A stretch of DNA of 64,000 nucleotides, taken from assembly GCF_004340965.1 (NCBI RefSeq), contig NZ_SLYA01000004.1, forward strand, positions 62,001 through 126,000. Direction: 5' to 3'. A program made the translations under genes and the position numbers. Position 1 is the first letter of the stretch; every line of letters starts with the position of its first letter. Source of the DNA: Sphingomonas sp. PP-CE-1A-559 (GTDB taxonomy: Bacteria; Pseudomonadota; Alphaproteobacteria; Sphingomonadales; Sphingomonadaceae). The notes below the pieces were generated by a model. It was not told where the DNA came from and made no database searches. It saw only the letters and a program-made list of their open reading frames with translations. Shown here one piece after another: positions 24,854 to 32,902 of the stretch.

Positions 24854-26203
24854 TCAGCAGGGATCGCGCGGCGCTTGCGTCGCCTGTTGCCGCCACAGCA
24901 TCCACGCCACCCCGGCCAGCACTGCCGTCGCCGCAAGCAGCACCGCCCACAGTACGATATTCCGCGTCGGCGCCCCCGCATCGCCGAGCGCCGACAGTGT
25001 CACCGTCGCGGCCGGCACCGACACCAGGCGCGCTTCGCCCGGCCTGCCCTGTCCATCGGCAAGATCGGCGGGTGACAGGAACACGTCCTTCGCCGCAGCG
25101 CGCCCGGCGGCCAGCGTGAACGGCGCGGTGCCGCTGGCGAGGAAGATCACGCCGCGGTCCGCGAAGCCGATCCGCAAGCGCGGCGCGACGGTGAACCCCG
25201 CACTGCGGGCATCGGCCTCGATCCGGATCGCACGCGGCGCGTCGCCGGACAGCGTGATGTCGCGCCCGCCATCGCTGCGCGCCACGCCTTGCCCCAGCAA
25301 GGTCCAGGGCTGCTCGCGGTCGTCCCGCCCCAATATCCGAACCGGTACGACGCCATCGCCCTCGACCGGTATCACCCGCAAGCTCGCCATCGGCGTCGCG
25401 AACGGCACCGCGAAATCGACGACGCGCGCATTCCCGGACGTCGGCGCGGGCGCCTGAGCCTCGACCGTTTCCGACGCCGCCGCACCGTCGGGCCGCACGT
25501 CGAGCGCGGCGCCACGGATCGCGACCGGCGCCAGCAATCGCGACCCCGCGCTCCATGTGATCCGCAGATACTCCTGCGCCACCAGGGCATCGTCCAACGC
25601 GACGATCGACGACCGCACCGCCTCGCCCGCGCGCCGATAGACCGTCGCCTCGCCCAACCGCCGCCACTCGCGCAGGTCGGCACTGGCCTCGACCGTCAAC
25701 GTCACCGGCTGGCCCACCGGCAAGTCCGCGGCAACGGCAACCCGCGCGATCGCGCCCGACACCTGCCGCGCATCGAGCAGCACGCCCAGCAACACGGGCG
25801 CGCCGCCAGCCGCAACCGGCTCGCCGCGCACTTCCGCAACCTGCGCCGCACCGCGCCCATCGAGCCTCAGCGACACGCCCGACACCTTCAGCGCATCGGG
25901 CGCACCCAGGATCGGCATCGGATCGAGCGACACATGGCCGACCGCCGCGGACGCGCCTGCGCGAGCGATCGGCATCGCCCGCCCCTTCGCATCGAACACG
26001 CGCACGTCATGCCCGTCGCGGGTCTGCAATCCTGCCAGCACTGCGGCCGGCAACGCCAGTCGCTGGACTTTCGCATTCGCCTCCACCGACAGCGACAGGC
26101 GAAGCGCATAGCCTTCCGGCTCGCCATCCGATCCCGCCGGCGCCGCAGCGACCAACAATACGACGCCGACCAGCGCGCCCAACCGCCACCGAACCCCGCT
26201 CAT
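24854..26203 (-). CDS. DUF3999 family membrane-anchored protein
   Basis: This 449-residue protein has a signal peptide (RLGALVGVVLLVAAAPAGSD), a large periplasmic beta-rich part made of two or more jelly-roll-like segments (for example LTVEASADLREWRRLGEATV, where sugar- or peptide-binding folds are common), and one C-terminal membrane helix (NIVLWAVLLAATAVLAGVAW). The family has no established function. Its ATG at 26203 overlaps the stop of the DUF2339 gene as ATGA, and DUF2339-DUF3999 pairs recur in Proteobacteria, so the two probably form one envelope complex. The much longer upstream frame is only an overlap with the neighbour. Confidence 0.82.
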   Translation of the reverse strand: MSGVRWRLGALVGVVLLVAAAPAGSDGEPEGYALRLSLSVEANAKVQRLALPAAVLAGLQTRDGHDVRVFDAKGRAMPIARAGASAAVGHVSLDPMPILGAPDALKVSGVSLRLDGRGAAQVAEVRGEPVAAGGAPVLLGVLLDARQVSGAIARVAVAADLPVGQPVTLTVEASADLREWRRLGEATVYRRAGEAVRSSIVALDDALVAQEYLRITWSAGSRLLAPVAIRGAALDVRPDGAAASETVEAQAPAPTSGNARVVDFAVPFATPMASLRVIPVEGDGVVPVRILGRDDREQPWTLLGQGVARSDGGRDITLSGDAPRAIRIEADARSAGFTVAPRLRIGFADRGVIFLASGTAPFTLAAGRAAAKDVFLSPADLADGQGRPGEARLVSVPAATVTLSALGDAGAPTRNIVLWAVLLAATAVLAGVAWMLWRQQATQAPRDPC

Positions 26204-29115
26204 GCCACCGCCCCTCGTTTCGTATCGTCCGACACTGCCTTGGGTGGCAGCGGCGCCAGATACCCGACCAGCAGCATCAGCATCCCGACCGCGATAAAGG
26301 CGACGATCCGCGCGCCGCCGCCGGTCGCGTACAGGTCGACCACCAGCAGCTTGACGACTGTCGCCCCCAACAGGCTCGCTCCCGCCAGCCACAGGCTGCG
26401 CGTCGCACGCCGATGCGCGACGACCATCAGCGTCAGTGCGATTACCGTCCACAGGATCGCAATCCCGGTCTCGACCAGTGCATTGCCGAGCAGCGTATCC
26501 GCCTCCCATGCGACGCCCGCCAGATGATGCGCCGTCCGCAACCACGCGCCGTTCGCCGCGACGAAACCAAGCGCTGCGATCGGCAGCCAGATGCGCTTGC
26601 TCGCCAACAGCGCCGCGCCCGCCGGCACCGCATCCGCGGCCAGCACCGCCCGTCGCCACAGCAACAGCACGCCCGCCGCCAGCGCGACCATCACGTCGAC
26701 CGGGTTGAGCACCGGCACGAACGGCAACGGCGCGGTATCGCCCGACGAAAACAGCGCGATCGCCGCGGCGCCACTGAAGATACCCAGCGCGATCGGCACC
26801 GCCGCGGTCCAGGCATAGTGCAGGGCATGGCGATCGAGCGGCCACCGCGTTGCAGCCCGGTCGCCGCGCAACGCGGGTCCCGCCCACAAGGTGAGGCCCG
26901 CCAGGACCGCCACCGCGCCGGCCAGGAACGTCACCTCGTTCCACGCCGTCGACCACAGTGCCGCGCGATCGATCCCGAACCACAGCATGTCGGCGATCAG
27001 GACCACCGCCAGCCAGACGCCCGCGACATGGCTAGCCGACGCCACCGCCCGCGTGCCCGGTGTCTCGACGTCGTCACGATCGCTGCGGAACAGCATCCAG
27101 CCATGCACCGCGAGCGCGACGATCCACAGGAAACAGCCGGGCGACGACAGCACGCTCCCGCCCCGATCGGCCTGCCCGACGAAGCCGATCCACAACGCGC
27201 CCACACTCACGCGCGCCGGCCACGCCGCGACCGGCCAGTCGCGACGCCGCGCGATCGTCTGGAACGCCGCTGCGCTGACCAGATACGCCAGCATCGCCAA
27301 CAGGATCTGCACGTTCGTCGAGAACACCGGCACCGGCGCCAACGATCGCTCGACCGCGGGATGAAGCCGCGTCGCCTCCATCAGCCAGCCGATCCACCAC
27401 GCCGCAAACCCGGTCAGGAACGCCGGCGTCGCGATCACCGCCTCACCCCGCGCATAAGCCCGCGCGAGCCGGGTCTCCCCAGGCGCGATCGTCGCCTTCG
27501 CGAACCATGCCGTCGCGAACCAGCCGAGCGCCACCAGGATCGCACCGACGAACGCCGGATCGGCGAACGGCAGCGCCGCGAGATTGTCGTCGAGCGTGCC
27601 GAGATACAGCAAGGTCGCGACGACCTGCAGCGCCAGCCCGAACAGCCGCGGCATCCAGCGTGCCTGCCGCATCCCGACCCAGAACGCGCCCGCGCCTTCC
27701 AGCGCCCACGCCGCCGAGGTCCAGCGCGCGCCCAGTGCAAGCGGGATCGCCATCGTGACGAAGCCGATGCCGATCGCCAGCATCGCCTCGTTCATCACGC
27801 GCAGCCCGTTTTGCTGTCCCCCACGCTGCCGACGCCGCGCCACCAGCGAAACGCCCAGATACAGCGCCGCAAAGCCCAGTGCCGCAAACGCGCTGCCGAA
27901 CGGCCGGTCGCCGATCAGCCCGACCTCGAGCCCGAACCCCGCCAGCGCCGGCCCGAACAACAACGTCGTATCGACCGCGTTGCCGAACTTGCCCGGCGTC
28001 GCCCGCGTGTAAAGCACGGCGGTCACGACGTAGATCAGCACCGAGACGATCAGGAATATCTGCGCGATCAGGAAATGCTCGGGCCGATACGCGGTCGCGC
28101 CCCACAGGCTCGCGATCCCAAAGGTCGCGAAGAACCCGACCAGGTTCAGCACGCGCCATGTCCGCGCGCGTGCGATGGACAGGATCGCGAGGTTCAGGAT
28201 CGTCCCGTACCCGAACAGGCCGAGCGCATTGCCGCCCTCCCCGCCCAGCAACAACGGCACCGCGAACCCGCCCGCGAACGCCGTCACCGCCAGCGCCTGC
28301 GAACGCTGCAACAGCGCCAGTGCACAGCCGAGCGCGCAGACCGCGATCATCAGCACGAACGCCGCGGACAGCGGTACGAGGTCGTAGAAGCGCGCCGCCC
28401 CGAACAGCGTCAGATAGATGATCGCGACGCCGCCGCCCTGCAGCGCCAGCGCGAAATCCGGTCGCTTGGTCCGCGTCCGAAAACCGATGCCGAGCAGCGC
28501 GATGCCGAACAGGCCGACTACCGCGAGACGGAACTCGATCGGGAACAGCCCCGCCGCCGCGGCATAGCTGGCGAGGAACGACAACCCGACGAACAGGATG
28601 ACGAGCCCGAGCCGGACGATCGTGTTGCCGCCGAACAGCCAGCCGCGCGCGGCCGCCACGCCGCTCGCCAGCCAGCCCGGCTCGCGTGGTTCGGCGGGCG
28701 CAGGTACAGACGCAGCGCGGTCGCCCGAAGGCGGCGAACCCCAGCGGCTTCCCGCCGCGGTATCGAAATCGGTTAGTGCTTCACTTTGCGATACGACCTC
28801 CGGCGCAACCGTCGCGATCGACGGTTCGGCGACCAACGGCTCGATCGATCGCGGCGTAGTGCGGACCTCCGGCGCATCGGCGACACCGTCCCCACGATAA
28901 CGCGGCGCGTCCATCAGTTCGTTGACGTGCGCCCGCAACAAGGCGACCTCCGCGCTCAGAACCGCCGTCTCGCGAACGATCTCGATCCGCATCGCCCGCC
29001 GCAACGCCCAGCCGATGCACAAGCCAACCGCCCCGCCCAAGAATAAAGCGGTTTCTGAAAAGCTTCCGAGCACCCAGCCGAGCAAAGCGCCGACTATCGC
29101 CATCCAGATTAGCAT
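26200..29115 (-). CDS. DUF2339 family polytopic membrane protein
   Basis: This 971-residue protein is a DUF2339 member with more than 20 predicted transmembrane helices. Its N-terminus has one helix pair (MAIVGALLGWVLGSFSETAL) followed by a soluble coiled-coil-like stretch (SAEVALLRAHVNELMDA) and a Pro/Ser-rich linker, then continuous helices from about residue 165. No catalytic motif is visible and the family has no proven function; many helices could make a transporter or a scaffold. It is co-translated with the DUF3999 gene. The start ATG at 29115 has no strong Shine-Dalgarno site. It is divergent from the glycan operon, sharing a 217-bp gap. Confidence 0.82.
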   Translation of the reverse strand: MLIWMAIVGALLGWVLGSFSETALFLGGAVGLCIGWALRRAMRIEIVRETAVLSAEVALLRAHVNELMDAPRYRGDGVADAPEVRTTPRSIEPLVAEPSIATVAPEVVSQSEALTDFDTAAGSRWGSPPSGDRAASVPAPAEPREPGWLASGVAAARGWLFGGNTIVRLGLVILFVGLSFLASYAAAAGLFPIEFRLAVVGLFGIALLGIGFRTRTKRPDFALALQGGGVAIIYLTLFGAARFYDLVPLSAAFVLMIAVCALGCALALLQRSQALAVTAFAGGFAVPLLLGGEGGNALGLFGYGTILNLAILSIARARTWRVLNLVGFFATFGIASLWGATAYRPEHFLIAQIFLIVSVLIYVVTAVLYTRATPGKFGNAVDTTLLFGPALAGFGLEVGLIGDRPFGSAFAALGFAALYLGVSLVARRRQRGGQQNGLRVMNEAMLAIGIGFVTMAIPLALGARWTSAAWALEGAGAFWVGMRQARWMPRLFGLALQVVATLLYLGTLDDNLAALPFADPAFVGAILVALGWFATAWFAKATIAPGETRLARAYARGEAVIATPAFLTGFAAWWIGWLMEATRLHPAVERSLAPVPVFSTNVQILLAMLAYLVSAAAFQTIARRRDWPVAAWPARVSVGALWIGFVGQADRGGSVLSSPGCFLWIVALAVHGWMLFRSDRDDVETPGTRAVASASHVAGVWLAVVLIADMLWFGIDRAALWSTAWNEVTFLAGAVAVLAGLTLWAGPALRGDRAATRWPLDRHALHYAWTAAVPIALGIFSGAAAIALFSSGDTAPLPFVPVLNPVDVMVALAAGVLLLWRRAVLAADAVPAGAALLASKRIWLPIAALGFVAANGAWLRTAHHLAGVAWEADTLLGNALVETGIAILWTVIALTLMVVAHRRATRSLWLAGASLLGATVVKLLVVDLYATGGGARIVAFIAVGMLMLLVGYLAPLPPKAVSDDTKRGAVA

Positions 29116-29277
29116 CGTCCGCGCTGCCCTCGCCTAGTCATCGCCCCACCTACTCATGGACGTCTTTGCACTAACATGGCGCAAGCCCCGCCGGCGGTCG
29201 AGCGCGATTGCGAATACGCGCGCCGACTAAATTTAAGCTGCATGATCCCGTTTCTCGATTTCGCCCGTTAAGTGCCT

Positions 29278-29302
29278 GCCTTGCAACGAAAGGGTGCAAG
29301 GC
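29278..29302 (+). promoter_or_regulatory. Leader hairpin ahead of the glycan operon
   Basis: GCCTTGCA (29278-29285) and TGCAAGGC (29295-29302) form an 8-bp stem with a 9-base loop, about 30 bases before the ATG at 29333 in the 5' leader of the five-gene operon. AGGGGG follows directly. It may affect translation or message stability. An AT-rich CTAAATTTAAG about 50 bases upstream may hold the promoter, but no clear boxes were found. Confidence 0.35.
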
Positions 29303-29332
29303 CAGGGGGATACCGATGCAGGGAATGCGTGC

Positions 29333-30523
29333 ATGGTGGCGTTGAGCGAACGGCGATCGGTCGTCGTCATCAGCGACTGGGTCGACGGCTGGCCTCCTGC
29401 GGATCCCTCCGCCGCGACGCCTCCTCGCGACGGATCGGCATGGCGCGCGCTCGATCCCGCGAACCAACCCTGGACGGGTGCCGCCGGCCACCGCGAGCCC
29501 GTCGCTGGCGGGTATCTTGAACGCCTTCCGCTCGCGCTCGTCGCCGCCGGCATCGTCGAGCAAGCCGAGATCTGGCATCACTGGCGCGGCGAAGGCGACC
29601 CGCGATTCCGCCGCGACAGCCCGGTGCTCGCCCGCCGCGCCTTCCGCCTCGACCACGACCACGCGCCGTTCGCGTCTACCGAGATGATCGACTTCGTGCG
29701 GACCTTCGGCGTACCGCACATCCTGGTCGTGCTGGGTCTCGGCGTCGCGCCCGAACTCCTCGCGCTCTGTGCGAACAGCATCATCCTCTACAATTCGATC
29801 GACGCGCCCTCGTTGCGCGTGCCACCTGAAGTCAGCGAACATTTCGATCTCGTTATCACCGGCGCGCAGTGGCAGTCGGACGAGGTCGAGGCCCGCCACC
29901 CCGGCATGCGCACCGCGATCCTGCCGGTCGGTCCCGAATTCGCCGCGATCGACCAGTTCCGTCCACTGGGCACACCCAAGGATGTCGACCTCATCTACGT
30001 CGCCGCCGCGCAACCGTATAAGCGCCACGACATCCTGTTCGACGCGCTCGCACACCTGCCGCGCGACGTCCGCGCGCTCTGCGTGTTCGGCTATGGCGAG
30101 GATGCCGACGCGCTCCGGCACCGCGCCCGCGACCAGAACCTCTCGATCGAGTTCGTCGGACCACCGGGCGTGCCCATCGACGAGGTCAACCGCTTGATGA
30201 ACCGCGCCAAGTTCGGTGTCGTCTGCGGCATCGAGGACGGCGCACCCGCGATCCTCACCGAATACATGCTCGCCGGCTTGCCCGTGCTCGCCAATGCGAA
30301 ATTACGTTGCGGATTACAGTTCATTCTGCCCGAGACCGGCATGACCGCTTCGACGACCGGGTTTGCCGATGCGATCCTTACAATGCGTGAAACCTACGCC
30401 GAATTCCGGCCCCGCGACGCCGTATTGGCGCGTTGGACTTGGCAGCATAGCGTTGTGCGTTTGGGTGCGATTATCCAGCAAATACATGATGCAAAGCAAT
30501 TACATTTGCATAGTCAGGTCTGA
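29333..30523 (+). CDS. GT-B glycosyltransferase (GT4-like)
   Basis: This 396-residue protein has the C-terminal half of a GT4-type transferase (DLIYVAAAQPYKRHDILFDA, FGYGEDADALRHRARDQNLS, FVGPPGVPIDEVNRLMNRAK), with the conserved Glu-containing GIEDGAPAILTEYMLAGLPV and LANAKLR. The N-terminal half is less typical. It would add a sugar from a nucleotide donor to a cell-surface glycan; donor and acceptor are unknown. The ATG at 29333 follows CAGGGA by eight bases; a GTG at 29294 in frame is less likely. It is first in the five-gene operon, with the next gene starting three bases after its stop. Its last 200 bases are markedly AT-richer than the rest. Confidence 0.82.
   Translation: MVALSERRSVVVISDWVDGWPPADPSAATPPRDGSAWRALDPANQPWTGAAGHREPVAGGYLERLPLALVAAGIVEQAEIWHHWRGEGDPRFRRDSPVLARRAFRLDHDHAPFASTEMIDFVRTFGVPHILVVLGLGVAPELLALCANSIILYNSIDAPSLRVPPEVSEHFDLVITGAQWQSDEVEARHPGMRTAILPVGPEFAAIDQFRPLGTPKDVDLIYVAAAQPYKRHDILFDALAHLPRDVRALCVFGYGEDADALRHRARDQNLSIEFVGPPGVPIDEVNRLMNRAKFGVVCGIEDGAPAILTEYMLAGLPVLANAKLRCGLQFILPETGMTASTTGFADAILTMRETYAEFRPRDAVLARWTWQHSVVRLGAIIQQIHDAKQLHLHSQV
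30489..30511 (+). repeat. Small inverted repeat at gene end
   Basis: ATGCAAA (30489-30495) and TTTGCAT (30505-30511) form a 7-bp inverted repeat around a 9-base loop, in the last codons of the first glycosyltransferase gene and 15 bases before the GTG of the next. In mRNA it could form a weak hairpin near the ribosome site of the fusion gene. Confidence 0.35.
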
Positions 30524-30526
30524 GGC

Positions 30527-32902
30527 GTGGGCTTAGGTTCGATCAACAACGCGGATGACCGCGGATTCGCGGATTGGAAGAGCGTGCACGGTATCGGACC
30601 TACTCCCACCCTCGCCACGACCGACGATACGATCCCGCCGCCGCTGATCTGCTTCTCGCATCTCCGCTGGGATTTTGTCACGCAGCGCCCGCAGCATCTG
30701 ATGAAACGGTTCGCGCAAGCCCAGAGCGTGTTCGTCTGGGAAGAACACATCCCCTGCGACCACCCGCTGCCCTTTCTCGAACACCATCCCTTCCCCGCCG
30801 ACAACGTGATCGCGCTGCGCCCGCGCCTGCCGCATTGGTGGAATGCCGAACAGGTCGAGGCAGGCTTGCGGCAACTCCTCGACATGCTTGTTACGACGAG
30901 CATCCGCGCAAAGCCCGTCCTCTGGTTCTACACGCCGATGATGCTCCCGTTCGCCGAGCATCTCGACGCCGCCGCGGTTGTCTACGACTGCATGGACGAA
31001 CTGTCCGCGTTCCGCTTCGCCGACCCCGCCCTGCTCGATCGCGAAGCCCGCTTACTCGCGCGCGCCGACCTCGTCTTCACCGGCGGCTACAGCCTCTACG
31101 AAGCCAAGCGCGACCGCCACCGCGACGTCCACGCCTTCCCCTCGGCGGTCGACGTCGCGCATTTCGCCCAAGCCCGCGCCGGCAACAGCGAACCCGAAGA
31201 TCAGCGTCAAATCGCCGGCCCGAAGCTCGGTTTCTTCGGCGTCATCGACGAGCGCATCGACCTCGCATTGCTCGACGCGGTCGCCGCTGAGCGGCCCGAC
31301 TGGTCGTTCGTGATGATCGGCCCGGTCGTGAAGATCGACCCCGCGCACCTGCCACGCCGCGCCAACATCCACTGGCTCGGCGGACGCGGTTACAACGAAC
31401 TCCCGGCATACCTTTCCGGCTGGGACGTCGCGCTGATGCCCTTCGCGATCAACGCCGCGACCCGCTTCATCAGCCCGACCAAGACACCCGAATATCTCGC
31501 CGGCGGCTTGCCCGTCGTCTCGACGCCGATCGTCGACGTGATCCGCCACTACGGTGACGCAGCGGCCGTCTCGATCGCCGCCGACGCAACCGCGTTCGTC
31601 GCGGCGTGCGAGGCCGCCCTCGCCCTCCCCCGCGAAGGCGCGTGGCGCGACGAAGCCGATCGCCTGCTCGCCACGCAATCCTGGGACCGCACGCAAACCG
31701 CCATGGCAACCGAGATCGACCGCATCCTCCAGGCAAAACGCACCTTCCGCCCCGCCCCGAAACGCGAACGCTACGACACGCTGATCGTCGGCGCAGGGTT
31801 CGCCGGCGCGGTCCTCGCCGAGCGGCTTGCCAGCGACAGCGGCCAGCGCGTCCTCGTCGTCGACCGCCGCCCGCACATCGGTGGCAACGCGTATGACGAG
31901 CATGATGCGGCCGGCGTGTTGATCCACCGCTACGGCCCGCACATCTTCCACACCAATTCCGCCGACGTGTTCGACTATCTCTCGCGCTTCACCGAGTGGC
32001 GCCCGTACGAACACCGCGTCCTCGCCAGCGTCGACGACAAGCTCGTCCCGATGCCGATCAACCGCACCACGCTCAACGCACTCTACGGCCTGTCGCTCGA
32101 GAACGATGCGGATGCCGCCGCTTTCCTCGCCAGCCGCGCGGAATCGGTCGAGGACATCCGCACCTCCGAAGACGTCGTCGTCGCCGCAGTCGGCCGCGAT
32201 CTCTACGAGACGTTCTTCCGCGGCTACACGCGGAAGCAATGGGGTCTCGACCCGTCCGAACTCGACCGCACCGTCACCGCGCGCGTGCCGACGCGCACCT
32301 CGACCGACGACCGCTATTTCACCGATAAATTCCAGGCGATGCCCGCGAACGGCTACACCCGGATGTTCGAGGCGATGCTCGACCACCCCGGCATCACGCT
32401 CGATCTCGGCGTCGAATATCGCGACGTGATCGACCGGGTCGACGTCGACCACATCGTCTTCACCGGCCCGATCGACGAGTATTTCGACTTCCGCTTCGGC
32501 AAGCTGCCGTATCGCAGCCTCCAGTTCCGCCACGAGACGCACGACGTCGCGCAGTTCCAGCCGGTCGCGGTCGTCAACTATCCCGACGAGACCGTGCCGC
32601 AGACACGCATCACCGAATACAAGCACCTGACCGGCCAACTCCACGCGAAGACCAGCATCAGCTACGAATTCCCAAGCGCGGAAGGCGACCCGTATTACCC
32701 GATCCCTCGCCCCGAGAACCAAGCCCTGTTCAAACGCTACGAGGCACTCGCCGACGCGGAGGAAGGCGTGACCTTCGTCGGCCGGCTCGCGACGTATCGC
32801 TACTACAATATGGACCAGGTCGTCGGCCAGGCGCTCGCCACCTATCGCCGCATGGTCGCGAAGTCCGCCGTCCTCGAAACCCCCGTAATGGCCGCCGAAT
32901 GA
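30527..32902 (+). CDS. Fusion: GT-B glycosyltransferase plus UDP-galactopyranose mutase
   Basis: This 791-residue protein joins two enzymes. Residues about 40-405 are a GT4-like transferase (ICFSHLRWDFVTQRPQHLMK, DCMDELSAF, FFGVIDERID, TPEYLAGGLPVVSTP). Residues about 416-785 are a full UDP-galactopyranose mutase (Glf), the FAD enzyme that turns UDP-galactopyranose into UDP-galactofuranose: VGAGFAGAVLAE (FAD-binding), GGNAYDEHD, YGPHIFHTN, YTRKQWG, FTGPIDEYFD, FVGRLATYRYYNMDQ. Fusion would place donor synthesis next to a transferase, hinting at galactofuranose in the product; that is inference. The start is GTG at 30527 with GAGG immediately upstream, three bases after the previous stop. The next gene overlaps its stop as ATGA. 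Confidence 0.9.
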   Translation: MGLGSINNADDRGFADWKSVHGIGPTPTLATTDDTIPPPLICFSHLRWDFVTQRPQHLMKRFAQAQSVFVWEEHIPCDHPLPFLEHHPFPADNVIALRPRLPHWWNAEQVEAGLRQLLDMLVTTSIRAKPVLWFYTPMMLPFAEHLDAAAVVYDCMDELSAFRFADPALLDREARLLARADLVFTGGYSLYEAKRDRHRDVHAFPSAVDVAHFAQARAGNSEPEDQRQIAGPKLGFFGVIDERIDLALLDAVAAERPDWSFVMIGPVVKIDPAHLPRRANIHWLGGRGYNELPAYLSGWDVALMPFAINAATRFISPTKTPEYLAGGLPVVSTPIVDVIRHYGDAAAVSIAADATAFVAACEAALALPREGAWRDEADRLLATQSWDRTQTAMATEIDRILQAKRTFRPAPKRERYDTLIVGAGFAGAVLAERLASDSGQRVLVVDRRPHIGGNAYDEHDAAGVLIHRYGPHIFHTNSADVFDYLSRFTEWRPYEHRVLASVDDKLVPMPINRTTLNALYGLSLENDADAAAFLASRAESVEDIRTSEDVVVAAVGRDLYETFFRGYTRKQWGLDPSELDRTVTARVPTRTSTDDRYFTDKFQAMPANGYTRMFEAMLDHPGITLDLGVEYRDVIDRVDVDHIVFTGPIDEYFDFRFGKLPYRSLQFRHETHDVAQFQPVAVVNYPDETVPQTRITEYKHLTGQLHAKTSISYEFPSAEGDPYYPIPRPENQALFKRYEALADAEEGVTFVGRLATYRYYNMDQVVGQALATYRRMVAKSAVLETPVMAAE

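Noticed and set aside
29294..29332. Upstream GTG start for the first glycosyltransferase
   Set aside because: The extra 13 residues are not conserved-looking and overlap the leader hairpin; the ATG at 29333 has a better ribosome site.
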